From: Ramlibacter lithotrophicus
GTDB taxonomy: Bacteria > Pseudomonadota > Gammaproteobacteria > Burkholderiales > Burkholderiaceae_C
DNA length: 64,000 nucleotides
Direction: 5' to 3'
Assembly: GCF_012184415.1 (NCBI RefSeq)
Contig: NZ_VTOX01000001.1
Span: forward strand, 1 to 64,000
Shown: piece after piece, positions 9,860 through 17,354 of the stretch
Position numbering within the stretch: the stretch's first letter is position 1
Layout of the letters: each line of letters starts with the position of its first letter
Position numbers and translations under genes: made by a program
The notes under the pieces: model-generated
Databases searched by the model: none
Seen by the model: the letters and a program-made list of their open reading frames with translations, nothing else
Told to the model about the DNA's origin: nothing

Positions 9860-10771
9860 TTACGGGCGAGCGCGCGCCCGCGCCGTGATGTCGTCGACCA
9901 TGGCCTGGGCCGCGACCGAGAGCGCCTTCCCCTTGCGGCGCGCGAGGAAGATCGGCCGCACCAGTTCGCTGGCGCGCACCGGCACCGCCACCAGCGCCTC
10001 GCGGCGGAAGTGGAAGAGCGTCAGTTCCGGCACGACGCTCACGCCGAGGCCGCGCGCCACCAGCGCCGCCACCGTCGCCAGGTGCTCGGCCTCCAGCCCG
10101 GCCGGTCGCCCGAGGCTGCCCGCGCCGGCCGCCTCCAGGCAACGCCGGACACTGCTGCTGCGCGCCAGGTGCACGAAGTCCTCGCCTGCCAGCTGGGGCA
10201 GCGTCACGGTGCGCTTGCGTGCGAGCGGATGGTCGGCGAGGCAGACCAGGAAGAAGCGCTCCCGCTTCAGCTCCAGCAGGTCGAACTCGCGGAGATCGCC
10301 GCCGGCGGTCACCGCCAGGTCGACGGCGCCGGCGCGCAGGAGGTCGATGCTGCCCTGCGCCAGCGTGTCGAACAGTTGCACCCGCACCAGGGGATTGGCG
10401 CAGCGGTAGCGCGCGATCACCTCCGGCATCCACACCGCCGCCACCGAGGGCAGAGCGGCGACCGCCACGGTGCCGACCCGCCGGTGCGCGAGGTCCTGCA
10501 GCTGCATCACCGCGTCCTGCAGGTCCTGCCGGATGCGGCGCGCCTCCTGCGCGAACACCTCGCCTTCCGGTGTCAACGTGACCTGGCGCGTCGAGCGGTC
10601 GAACAACGCGACGCCCGCGGCGCGCTCGATGCGTGCGATCTTCTGGCTGAAGGCGCTCTGCGAAAGGTGGCAGCGCTCCGCGGCGCGCGTGAAGTGCTGC
10701 GCCTGCGCCAGGGCGAGGAACGCGTCCAGGTCCCGCGTCGAGAGATTGATCGAGCGAATGGATGGATCCAT
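9860..10771 (-). CDS. LysR-family transcriptional regulator
   Basis: A 303-residue LysR-type regulator. The N-terminal winged helix-turn-helix runs over residues 8-68 (LDAFLALAQAQHFTRAAERC, then LSQSAFSQKIARIERAAG and LFDRSTRQVTLTPEG). The effector-binding domain fills the rest, at usual family length. The ATG lies inside a 12-bp palindrome, and no other in-frame methionine is available nearby, so the operator appears to overlap the start codon. It is divergent from the AtuA-family operon by 50 bp and very likely regulates it. The effector is unknown. Confidence 0.88.
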   Translation of the reverse strand: MDPSIRSINLSTRDLDAFLALAQAQHFTRAAERCHLSQSAFSQKIARIERAAGVALFDRSTRQVTLTPEGEVFAQEARRIRQDLQDAVMQLQDLAHRRVGTVAVAALPSVAAVWMPEVIARYRCANPLVRVQLFDTLAQGSIDLLRAGAVDLAVTAGGDLREFDLLELKRERFFLVCLADHPLARKRTVTLPQLAGEDFVHLARSSSVRRCLEAAGAGSLGRPAGLEAEHLATVAALVARGLGVSVVPELTLFHFRREALVAVPVRASELVRPIFLARRKGKALSVAAQAMVDDITARARARP

Positions 10772-10785
10772 CGAATAAATCCATT
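10757..10785. promoter_or_regulatory. Nested inverted repeats, probable LysR operator
   Basis: A perfect 12-bp palindrome GATGGATCCATC (10761-10772) is nested in a wider inverted repeat, AATGGAT at 10757-10763 against ATCCATT at 10779-10785. The site covers the start codon of the LysR gene and lies about 40-60 bp before the AtuA gene. A -10-like TAAAAT for the LysR gene reads leftward just beyond it. Autorepression plus activation of the divergent operon is the expected logic. Confidence 0.5.
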
Positions 10786-10821
10786 TTACAGATGGCCCGC
10801 GCGGCGGGAACACTGTACGGC

Positions 10822-12204
10822 ATGACTGTCCGGCCCGCCTCGTCCCCGCCCGTCCTGCGCATCGGTTGCGGCGCGGGCTTTTCCGGCGACCGCTGGGATG
10901 CCGCCGTGCCGGTGGTGGAGACGCTGGCGGCAGCGGGCGGGCCCGCGGTGCTGATGTACGAAACGTTGGCGGAACGCACGCTGGCGCTGGCCCAGTTGCA
11001 GCGGCGCCAGCAGCCGGACGCCGGCTGGGAGCCGACGCTCGAGCGCTTCCTGGAACCGGTGCTGGCCCGCTGCGTGGCCGCGGGGGTCCCCATCGTCGGC
11101 AACTTCGGCGCGGCCAATCCGCGGGGCGCCGCCGGCCGGCTCCACGCACTCGCCGCCCAGCTCGGGCTGGGTCCGCTGCGCATCGCCGTCGTCGAAGGTG
11201 ACGACCTGCTCACGGCACTGCCGGCGGCGTCGCTGCGCGAGTTGCTGCCGGCCGGGCTCGCCGGCCAGCCGCTGGTGAGCGCCAATGCGTATCTCGGCGC
11301 GCAGGAGATCGCCGGCGCGCTGCGCGCCGGCGCCCAGATCGTCGTGACCGGGCGCGTCGCGGATCCGGCCCTGGCGCTGGGCGCCATCCTCGCCCACTTC
11401 GACTGGCCCGCCGACGCCTGGGACCTGCTGGCCGCGGGCACCATGGCCGGCCACCTGCTGGAGTGCGGCGCGCAAGTGACGGGCGGCTACTTCGCGGATC
11501 CGGGCGTGAAGGACGTGCCGCGGCTGGCCGAGGCCGGCTTTCCGATCGTCGAAATGCATGCCGACGGCCGCTTCGTCATCACCAAGGCGGCCGACACCGG
11601 CGGCTGCGTGGACCGGCGCACCGTCACCGAGCAATTGCTGTACGAAGTGCACGACCCGGCCGCCTACCTCACGCCGGACGTGACGGCCGACATCAGCCAG
11701 GCCGAACTGGCCGAGGACGGCCCCGACCGGATCGAAGTCCGCGGCGTGCGCGGCCATCCGCGGCCGGCCACGCTGAAGGCGACGGTTTGCTACGAAGGCG
11801 GCTGGCTCGCCGAGGGCGAGATCTCCTATGCCGGTCCCAATGCCGCGGCGCGCGCGCAACTGGCCGGCGAGGTCGTGCGCGATCGGCTCGTGCACGTGGG
11901 GTTGGGCCATGTGCCGCTGCGCCGCGACCTGATCGGCGTGGTCAGCGTGTTCGCCGACGACGCGGGCCGCTGGCTCGAGCAGCATCCCGCGGCGCCGGAT
12001 GCGCCCGACGTGCGCCTGCGCGTGGCCGGCGCCACTACCACCCGTGCCGAGGCGGAAGCCGTCGCCCGCGAAGTGCTGGCGCTCTACACCTGCGGCCCGG
12101 CCGCCGGCGGCGGCGTGCGCACGACGGTCACGCCGCGCCTGGCCAGCGATTCCTGCTATGTCCCGCGCGACTGGCTGCAGCCGCGGTGGAGGTTCGTGCC
12201 ATGA
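10822..12204 (+). CDS. AtuA-family protein (DUF1446)
   Basis: A 460-residue member of the acyclic-terpene-utilisation AtuA family (DUF1446), a conserved cytoplasmic family whose chemistry is not established. Recognisable pieces are LRIGCGAGFSGDRWDAAVPV near the N-terminus, GNFGAANPRGAA, GRVADPALALGAI and the FVITKAADTGGCVDRRTVTE stretch in the centre. The ATG at 10822 starts just before the conserved core; an upstream start would run through the LysR operator. It overlaps the next gene by 4 nt (ATGA). Neighbours place it in catabolism of an imported organic acid or CoA ester. Confidence 0.85.
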   Translation: MTVRPASSPPVLRIGCGAGFSGDRWDAAVPVVETLAAAGGPAVLMYETLAERTLALAQLQRRQQPDAGWEPTLERFLEPVLARCVAAGVPIVGNFGAANPRGAAGRLHALAAQLGLGPLRIAVVEGDDLLTALPAASLRELLPAGLAGQPLVSANAYLGAQEIAGALRAGAQIVVTGRVADPALALGAILAHFDWPADAWDLLAAGTMAGHLLECGAQVTGGYFADPGVKDVPRLAEAGFPIVEMHADGRFVITKAADTGGCVDRRTVTEQLLYEVHDPAAYLTPDVTADISQAELAEDGPDRIEVRGVRGHPRPATLKATVCYEGGWLAEGEISYAGPNAAARAQLAGEVVRDRLVHVGLGHVPLRRDLIGVVSVFADDAGRWLEQHPAAPDAPDVRLRVAGATTTRAEAEAVAREVLALYTCGPAAGGGVRTTVTPRLASDSCYVPRDWLQPRWRFVP

Positions 12205-12527
12205 ACGCGCCGAAGACGGTGCTGCTGCATGCGCTGGCCCACGCGCGCACCGGCGACAAGGGCAACCGCTCGTCGATCAGCCTGATCGCGTACGATCCGA
12301 CCGATTGGCCGCTGCTGGTCGAGCAGGTGACCGAGGCGCGCGTGGCTAGGTTGTTCGCGTTCCGGCGGCCCGGGGCCGTGCGGCGCTATCTGCTGCCGCG
12401 CCTGGGTGCGATGAATTTCGTCATCGACGACGTCCTGGATGGTGGCGTCAACGGCGCGCTGAACCTCGACGCGCATGGCAAGACGCTGTCCGCCCTGCTG
12501 CTGAGCCTGCCGATCGAGCTTTCCTGA
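12201..12527 (+). CDS. AtuA-associated small ferredoxin-fold protein
   Basis: A 108-residue protein starting with an ATGA overlap on the AtuA-family gene. HALAHARTGDKGNRSSISLI and LGAMNFVIDDVLDGGVNGAL match the small domain that is fused to, or encoded directly after, AtuA proteins in many bacteria and is described as a ferredoxin-like fold. It presumably forms a complex with AtuA. No iron-sulfur cysteines are present, so the fold name does not imply redox activity. Its separate, translationally coupled gene suggests a fixed stoichiometry with its partner. Confidence 0.75.
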   Translation: MNAPKTVLLHALAHARTGDKGNRSSISLIAYDPTDWPLLVEQVTEARVARLFAFRRPGAVRRYLLPRLGAMNFVIDDVLDGGVNGALNLDAHGKTLSALLLSLPIELS

Positions 12528-12559
12528 CCACCACCTGTTTTCCCGAGGAGACTTTCACC

Positions 12560-13528
12560 ATGCGTATTGCTGTTCGTTGGCTGGCCGCGCTTTCCGCGGC
12601 GGTGCTGTGCACCTCGATGGCGTCGGCCCAACCCTATCCCAACAAGCCGATCAAGGCCATCGTGCCGTTCGCCGCCGGCAGCGCCACCGACCAGATCGGC
12701 CGCGCCTTCACCAACAAGATGGCGGAGGTCCTGGGCCAGCCGATCATCATCGAGAACAAGCCGGGCGTGAACGGCATGCTCGGCGCCGACGCCGTGGCCA
12801 AGGCCGCGCCCGACGGCTACACGATCCTGATCGGCACCAACAGCACCAACGCGGCGCTCAAGAGCCTGATGAAGAAACTGCCGTACGACCAGGACACCGC
12901 GTTCACGCCGCTGGGCTACATGGGCTCGGTGCCGCTGATCATCGCCGTCAACAACGACGTGCCGGCCAGGACGCTGCGCGAGTTTGTCGACCTCGCCAAG
13001 GCCAAGCCGAACCAGGTGACGTTCGCGAGCGCCAGCACCTCGCAGCTGGTGTCGTCGGAAATGCTGGCCAGCATGGCCGGTATCCAGATGACCAACGTGC
13101 CTTACAAGAGCGGTCCGGCGGCGATGACGGACCTGATCGGTGGCCAGGTGAACATGTTCAGCGCCGATTTCGCGGTGATGCTGCCGCAGGTCAAGGGCGG
13201 CAAGGTCCGCGGGCTCGCCGTGACGTCCACCAGGCGCTCCGCCGCGATTCCCGAGCTGCCGACGGTCAACGAGGCGCTGGGCCTGAAGGACTACGAGCTG
13301 ATCGCGTACTTCGCGATGTTCGCGCCGGCCGGCACGCCGCCGGAGGTCGTCGCGAAGCTCAACGCCGCGATCAACGCGGCGGCCCAGAGCAAGGACATCC
13401 AGGACAAGTTCGCCGGGATCGGCTTCGTCGTGGAACCCGGCTCCCCCGAGGCGCTGGCGCAGCGCTCGAAGGCCGAGACGGCCAAGTGGGCCAAGGCGAT
13501 CCGCGACGCGAAGATCGAGCCGCAGTAA
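12560..13528 (+). CDS. Bug/TctC-type periplasmic solute receptor
   Basis: A 322-residue Bug-family receptor with a signal peptide (residues 1-23, cleaved after SMASA) and the standard opening YPNKPIKAIVPFAAGSATDQ. The second lobe carries [20 protein letters not shown], equivalent to the ligand-loop segment of the other Bug protein in this window. The two are clearly homologous but diverged, so they probably bind different acids. It follows the AtuA pair by 32 nt with a GAGGAGAC ribosome site and closes that operon. No TctA/TctB membrane genes are nearby. Confidence 0.9.
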   Translation: MRIAVRWLAALSAAVLCTSMASAQPYPNKPIKAIVPFAAGSATDQIGRAFTNKMAEVLGQPIIIENKPGVNGMLGADAVAKAAPDGYTILIGTNSTNAALKSLMKKLPYDQDTAFTPLGYMGSVPLIIAVNNDVPARTLREFVDLAKAKPNQVTFASASTSQLVSSEMLASMAGIQMTNVPYKSGPAAMTDLIGGQVNMFSADFAVMLPQVKGGKVRGLAVTSTRRSAAIPELPTVNEALGLKDYELIAYFAMFAPAGTPPEVVAKLNAAINAAAQSKDIQDKFAGIGFVVEPGSPEALAQRSKAETAKWAKAIRDAKIEPQ

Positions 13529-13535
13529 GGCGCCA

Positions 13536-13557
13536 CGCCGGCACAGGGATGCCGGCG
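13536..13557. terminator. Stem-loop between convergent genes
   Basis: An 8-bp perfect stem (CGCCGGCA / TGCCGGCG) with a 6-nt loop lies 8 nt after the Bug stop and 12 nt before the convergent phospholipase D gene's stop. No T tract follows. A shared bidirectional terminator is the likely role. Confidence 0.5.
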
Positions 13558-13568
13558 CGTTCGTGCGC

Positions 13569-14831
13569 TCACAGGAACTCGTTGCCCAGGTAGAACACGT
13601 GGTCCTTGAGCTTGTGCCAGAGGCCGCGCTGCTGCCACCGTTGCAGCTCGATCTCCTCGGCGCGGGCCACGTACTTCTCGAAGATGGCATCGAACTGCGC
13701 CGCCAGTTCGCGGTCGAGGATGCCCAGCGTGATCTCGTCGTTCGTCTCGAAGGAGCGATCGTCGAAGTTGCTGGAGCCGACGGCGCTCCAGGTGCCATCG
13801 ACGGTCATGATCTTCTGGTGCAGCAGCGTGTGCGGGTACTCGAAGAGGCGGACCCCGCAGCGCAGGAGCTTGGCGAAGTTGCGATGCCCGGCATGCTGCA
13901 CCATCGGGTTGTCCGATCCGCTGGTGGACGGCATCAGCACCCGCACGTCGACACCCCGCTTGACGGCTTCGCCGAACGCGTCGATCGCGTCCGGCTCCGG
14001 GATGAAATAGGGGTTCTGGATCCAGATGCGTTCGCGCGCCAGGCAGATCGCCGTGTGGTGCAGGATCTTTACCGCCGGAGCCGAGTTCTCCGGCTTGGCA
14101 TAGGCCGCGTGCATCAGCACGTCGCCGGCGGGCTCCAGCGCCGGAAAGTACGCGTCGCCGACGAACAGCTCGCCGGTCTCGCCGCACCAGTTCTCGCTGA
14201 ACGCGCCCTGGATCGTGTGCACGATCGGCCCGTGCAGGTGCAGGCTGACGTCGGCGAAGTGCCGGCCGTCCTCGGCGTTGCCGGCCCATTCGTCCTTGAC
14301 GCAGTGGCCGCCGACGAACGCCTCGCGCCCGTCGATGATGACCATCTTGCGATGGTCGCGGTCGTTGAGCACCCCCAGGTTGCGCAGCGAGCGTTTGTGG
14401 AAGAACGCCACCCGGCAGCCAGCCTCGCGCATCTGGCGGACGGTGGCCTTGCCCGCGCGGCTGCCGCCGGTGGCATCGAGCAGCACGCGCACCTTCACGC
14501 CCGAACGCGCGCGCTCGATCAGCGCGCCGGCGACGCGCCGCTCCAGCTCGCCTTCTTCCCAGAGGAAGGTCTCGAAGTGCACCGAGCGGCGGGCGGCGGC
14601 GATGCGCTCGACCAGCAAGTCGAAGAACGCGCCGTTCTCGATCACTTCGGCGCGGTTGCCCGCCACCGGCGTGCCGAGCGCCAGGCCGGCCAGCGAGGGC
14701 ACGAGCTCATCGATGGGCGCGTCGCTGCTGACGCGCAACTGGGGGTCGCGGTGGCGGCGGATCGACCAGATGACGAGCGCCAGCAGCACGACCGCAGCCA
14801 GGGACAGGCCGATCCAGAAAGTTGCGCTCAT
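13569..14831 (-). CDS. Phospholipase D-family/cardiolipin synthase-like protein
   Basis: A 420-residue membrane-anchored phospholipase D-superfamily enzyme. One N-terminal helix (about residues 4-24) is followed by two catalytic HKD repeats: HRKMVIIDGREAFVGG near residue 160 and HQKIMTVDGTWSAVGSSNFD near 345, both complete. Cardiolipin synthases condense two phosphatidylglycerols, or phosphatidylglycerol with phosphatidylethanolamine, using exactly this pair. The single anchor and length fit a ClsB/ClsC-like enzyme rather than the two-helix ClsA. A GAGGAGC ribosome site precedes the ATG. It stands alone. Confidence 0.85.
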   Translation of the reverse strand: MSATFWIGLSLAAVVLLALVIWSIRRHRDPQLRVSSDAPIDELVPSLAGLALGTPVAGNRAEVIENGAFFDLLVERIAAARRSVHFETFLWEEGELERRVAGALIERARSGVKVRVLLDATGGSRAGKATVRQMREAGCRVAFFHKRSLRNLGVLNDRDHRKMVIIDGREAFVGGHCVKDEWAGNAEDGRHFADVSLHLHGPIVHTIQGAFSENWCGETGELFVGDAYFPALEPAGDVLMHAAYAKPENSAPAVKILHHTAICLARERIWIQNPYFIPEPDAIDAFGEAVKRGVDVRVLMPSTSGSDNPMVQHAGHRNFAKLLRCGVRLFEYPHTLLHQKIMTVDGTWSAVGSSNFDDRSFETNDEITLGILDRELAAQFDAIFEKYVARAEEIELQRWQQRGLWHKLKDHVFYLGNEFL

Positions 14832-14946
14832 CGGTAGTGGGCTCCTCGCGCCGCCGCAAGCCGAGGCGCAAGCACAGCTTACCGGTGCGCAGCGCGCGGC
14901 GTTGTCGGCGGCCGGCCCGTGGCCAAGCCCGACAGGAGCGCGCCGG

Positions 14947-15360
14947 TTATTTCGCGAACAGCGAGTCCATGTCGGCGAACGCCTTGATCTCGATGGCGTT
15001 GCCGGACGGATCGAGGAAGAACATCGTCGACTGCTCGCCCACCTCGCCCTTGAAGCGGGTGTAGGGCTCGATCACGAACTTCGTGCCGGCGGCCTTGAGG
15101 CGGTCGGCGAGCTGGTTCCACTGCGGGATCGACAACACGGCGCCGAAGTGGCGCACCGGCACGTCGTGGTCGTCGACCTTGCTCGACTGGCGATGGCCAC
15201 ATTCCCCGGGGGCGAGGTGCGCCACGATCTGGTGGCCGTAGAAGTTGAAGTCGATCCATTCCGCCGAGCTGCGTCCTTCCGGGCACCCCAGCAACTCGCC
15301 GTAGAAGCGGCGGGCGGCGGCGAGGTCGTGCACGGGAAAGGCCAGGTGGAACGGGGGCAT
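14947..15360 (-). CDS. VOC/glyoxalase-fold protein
   Basis: A 137-residue vicinal-oxygen-chelate protein. The first beta-alpha-beta unit starts [20 protein letters not shown], and the second metal-binding half ends [16 protein letters not shown]. The His near the start, the central His in RHFGAVL and the Glu in IEIKAF sit where VOC metal ligands are expected. Members include glyoxalases, extradiol dioxygenase-like proteins and resistance proteins, so the reaction is undetermined. In-frame ATGs exist 30 and 177 nt further upstream, but the fold begins at MPPFHLAF. Confidence 0.75.
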   Translation of the reverse strand: MPPFHLAFPVHDLAAARRFYGELLGCPEGRSSAEWIDFNFYGHQIVAHLAPGECGHRQSSKVDDHDVPVRHFGAVLSIPQWNQLADRLKAAGTKFVIEPYTRFKGEVGEQSTMFFLDPSGNAIEIKAFADMDSLFAK

Positions 15361-15530
15361 GGCGGCGGCGGCAGGCAGCAAGGCGGACATCGGACTGGGG
15401 GAGGGGTACAGCAGGCGGGGCGGCGGGCCGCCCCGGGCGAAGCGCGGATTATCGCTGCGTCCGGCAGTCGCCGCAGCGGGCGCGGCCGGCGCAGAAGGTG
15501 CCTGCGTAGGGAATTTTCTGCCTGTCGCGC

Positions 15531-15544
15531 TTGACAATTCTCAA
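15531..15544 (+). promoter_or_regulatory. FNR/CRP-type half-palindrome (TTGA-N6-TCAA)
   Basis: TTGACAATTCTCAA matches the TTGA-N6-TCAA core bound by FNR/CRP-family activators. Its centre lies 40.5 bp before the ATG of the next gene, and a -10-like TAGCAT sits at 15566-15571. If transcription begins at the ATG, this is class II activator geometry. The TTGAC and TAGCAT elements recur with identical spacing before the paralogous cytochrome gene (15996 and 16031). Confidence 0.4.
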
Positions 15545-15577
15545 CGGCATTCCGGCGGTCTTTTCTAGCATTGGCGC

Positions 15578-15976
15578 ATGTCCTTCCTGCTCATCAATCT
15601 CGTGGTGCTGGCCGTGGTCGCCGCGGCGGGCGTGCTGGCCTATGCGCAGATGCAGCAGTGGTCCGAAGCCGAGGAGGCGATCGTGCCGGCGCCCGGTATC
15701 GATTACGCCGCGTTGCAGGCGCACTGGCGCGGGCTGGCCCCGGCGCGGGACTGGGAGAGCCTGCGGGCCCAGGTGCGGCGCTGGCACGAAGCGGCTGCCT
15801 CCAGCGCGGGCCCGGACCGTTGCGAGGAGGTGGCGCGCAACCTCAACCAGGCCGTGTTCCGCTTCGCCGTCCCGGGCGAGCCGCTCGCGCTGGGCCGCAC
15901 GCCGGTCGACGGCGGTGCCGACCGGCAGGCCGCGGCGTACTGCCCCGCACGCGTGCGCGGCCGCACCCGCCCCTGA
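15578..15976 (+). CDS. Membrane-anchored protein, heme-less relative of next gene
   Basis: A 132-residue protein with an N-terminal hydrophobic anchor (residues 3-23), then a soluble domain. Residues 49-101 align without gaps to residues 65-117 of the downstream cytochrome c-like protein: HW, ARDWESL, RRWHEAA, LNQAVFRF and PGE match HW, ARDWATL, YRWQAAA, LNDTIYHF and PRE. The CXXCH heme site of the relative is absent here. It is therefore probably a duplicated copy that lost heme binding, acting perhaps as a partner subunit. No Shine-Dalgarno sequence is visible; a -10-like TAGCAT is 12 nt from the ATG. Confidence 0.6.
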   Translation: MSFLLINLVVLAVVAAAGVLAYAQMQQWSEAEEAIVPAPGIDYAALQAHWRGLAPARDWESLRAQVRRWHEAAASSAGPDRCEEVARNLNQAVFRFAVPGEPLALGRTPVDGGADRQAAAYCPARVRGRTRP

Positions 15977-16042
15977 AAGCAGCGGCCCCGGCCGCTTGAC
16001 GCAGCGCATTGGCAGCGGCGCACGCCGGCCTAGCATCGGAAC

Positions 16043-16429
16043 ATGAGTTCGCCATCGTTCCGGCGCGGCGTGCGGGTCGCGCTCGCCGTGCTGGGCAGCA
16101 CCTTCGTGCTTGCCATATCCGCCGCCGACGTTCCGTGGCCCGGTTCGGCGCCGCCGGCGGCGACGGTGCCGGTGCCGAGCCGCGGGGCGCTGCTGTACGA
16201 CACCCACTGCATCGAGTGCCACACGGCCCAGGTGCACTGGCGCGACCGCCAGCAGGCGCGCGACTGGGCCACGTTGAAGGCCGAGGTCTACCGCTGGCAG
16301 GCGGCCGCGCGCCTCGCCTGGACCGACGCCGAGGTGGATGCCGTCACCGGCTTCCTGAACGACACGATCTACCACTTCACGGCGCCGCGGGAGCAGGCGC
16401 GCCGCGCGCCGCCGGCCGGGGCGAGGTAG
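16043..16429 (+). CDS. Small monoheme cytochrome c-like protein
   Basis: A 128-residue exported protein. The N-terminal signal covers about residues 8-28. ALLYDTHCIECHTAQVHW carries one CXXCH heme c site (C56-H60), so heme would be attached in the periplasm. The C-terminal part matches the upstream paralog residue for residue in spacing. The distal methionine ligand of classical cytochromes c is not obvious, so the heme may have another axial ligand. Proteins with this short DTHCIECHT layout are common in Burkholderiales as unassigned cytochromes. No clear ribosome site; TAGCAT lies 12 nt before the ATG. Confidence 0.75.
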   Translation: MSSPSFRRGVRVALAVLGSTFVLAISAADVPWPGSAPPAATVPVPSRGALLYDTHCIECHTAQVHWRDRQQARDWATLKAEVYRWQAAARLAWTDAEVDAVTGFLNDTIYHFTAPREQARRAPPAGAR

Positions 16430-16493
16430 CGGCGGCCCCACGGCCGCTGCGCCGGCGGACAATCGCCGGTTCGTGCCATCGCTTCCGCCGCCA

Positions 16494-17318
16494 ATGAACA
16501 CCTTGCTCGTCCAGCTCACCGACCTGCACATCCGCGAGCCGGGGCGCCTTGCCTACGGCCGCCTGGACACGGCGCCTTACCTGCGGCGCGCAGTCGCCTC
16601 GGTCTTGCGCCTGAAGCAGCGGCCCGACGCCGTCGTCATCACCGGCGACCTGAGCGACTTCGGCCGCCCCGCGGAGTACGGCCACCTGGCCGAACTGCTC
16701 GCGCCGCTGACCATGCCGGTGTACCTCATGCCCGGCAACCACGACGACCGCGACCAGTTGCGGCGCAGCTTCCCGGGCCACGCCTACCTGGGGGAAAGCG
16801 GTTTCGTGCAGTACTCGGTGCAGGTGGGCGGCCTGCGGCTGGTCGCGCTCGACACCGTGGAGCACGGGCAGAGCCACGGCGCGCTGTGCGACTCGCGCCT
16901 GGACTGGCTGGACCGCGAACTCGCGCAGCACGCGCACCAGCCGGTGATCGTGGCCATGCACCATCCGCCGTTCGAGACGCTGATCGGCCACATGGACAAG
17001 ATCGGCCTGCGCGACGGGGCCGCGGACCTCGAAGCCATTGTCGTGCGCCACCCCAACGTCGAGCGCGTGCTCTGCGGGCACCTGCACCGGTCGATCGACG
17101 TTCGCTTCGGCGGCACCATCGCGTCGACGGCGCCCGCCCCGGCCCACCAGGTGGCGCTGGACCTGCATCCGGATGCGCCGGCGGGCTGGATGCTCGAGCC
17201 GCCCGGCTTTCGCCTGTGCGCGCTCGACGGCGCCGGCCGCGTCGTGAGCCACCTCGCGGCTGCGGGCGAATTCGAAGGGCCTTATCCGTTCCACGACGGC
17301 GGCGCGGTGATCGACTGA
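16494..17318 (+). CDS. Metallophosphoesterase, CpdA/Rv0805-like
   Basis: A 274-residue calcineurin-type metallophosphoesterase. The metal-binding motifs are in order: VQLTDLHI (D-x-H), VITGDLSD (GD), MPGNHDDRD (GNHD), AMHHPPFETLIGHMD (H), and VLCGHLHRS (GHxH). The HHPPF and GHLHRS spacing is that of class III cyclic nucleotide phosphodiesterases (CpdA-like), so cAMP or another phosphodiester is a plausible substrate. The ATG at 16494 opens directly on the first beta-strand; a GTG 7 codons earlier is an alternative. It precedes the DUF1537 kinase and PdxA2 genes on the same strand but may have its own promoter. Confidence 0.82.
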   Translation: MNTLLVQLTDLHIREPGRLAYGRLDTAPYLRRAVASVLRLKQRPDAVVITGDLSDFGRPAEYGHLAELLAPLTMPVYLMPGNHDDRDQLRRSFPGHAYLGESGFVQYSVQVGGLRLVALDTVEHGQSHGALCDSRLDWLDRELAQHAHQPVIVAMHHPPFETLIGHMDKIGLRDGAADLEAIVVRHPNVERVLCGHLHRSIDVRFGGTIASTAPAPAHQVALDLHPDAPAGWMLEPPGFRLCALDGAGRVVSHLAAAGEFEGPYPFHDGGAVID

Positions 17319-17354
17319 AAACGGCCCCCGCAGCGGGGGACGTATATTCGCCGG

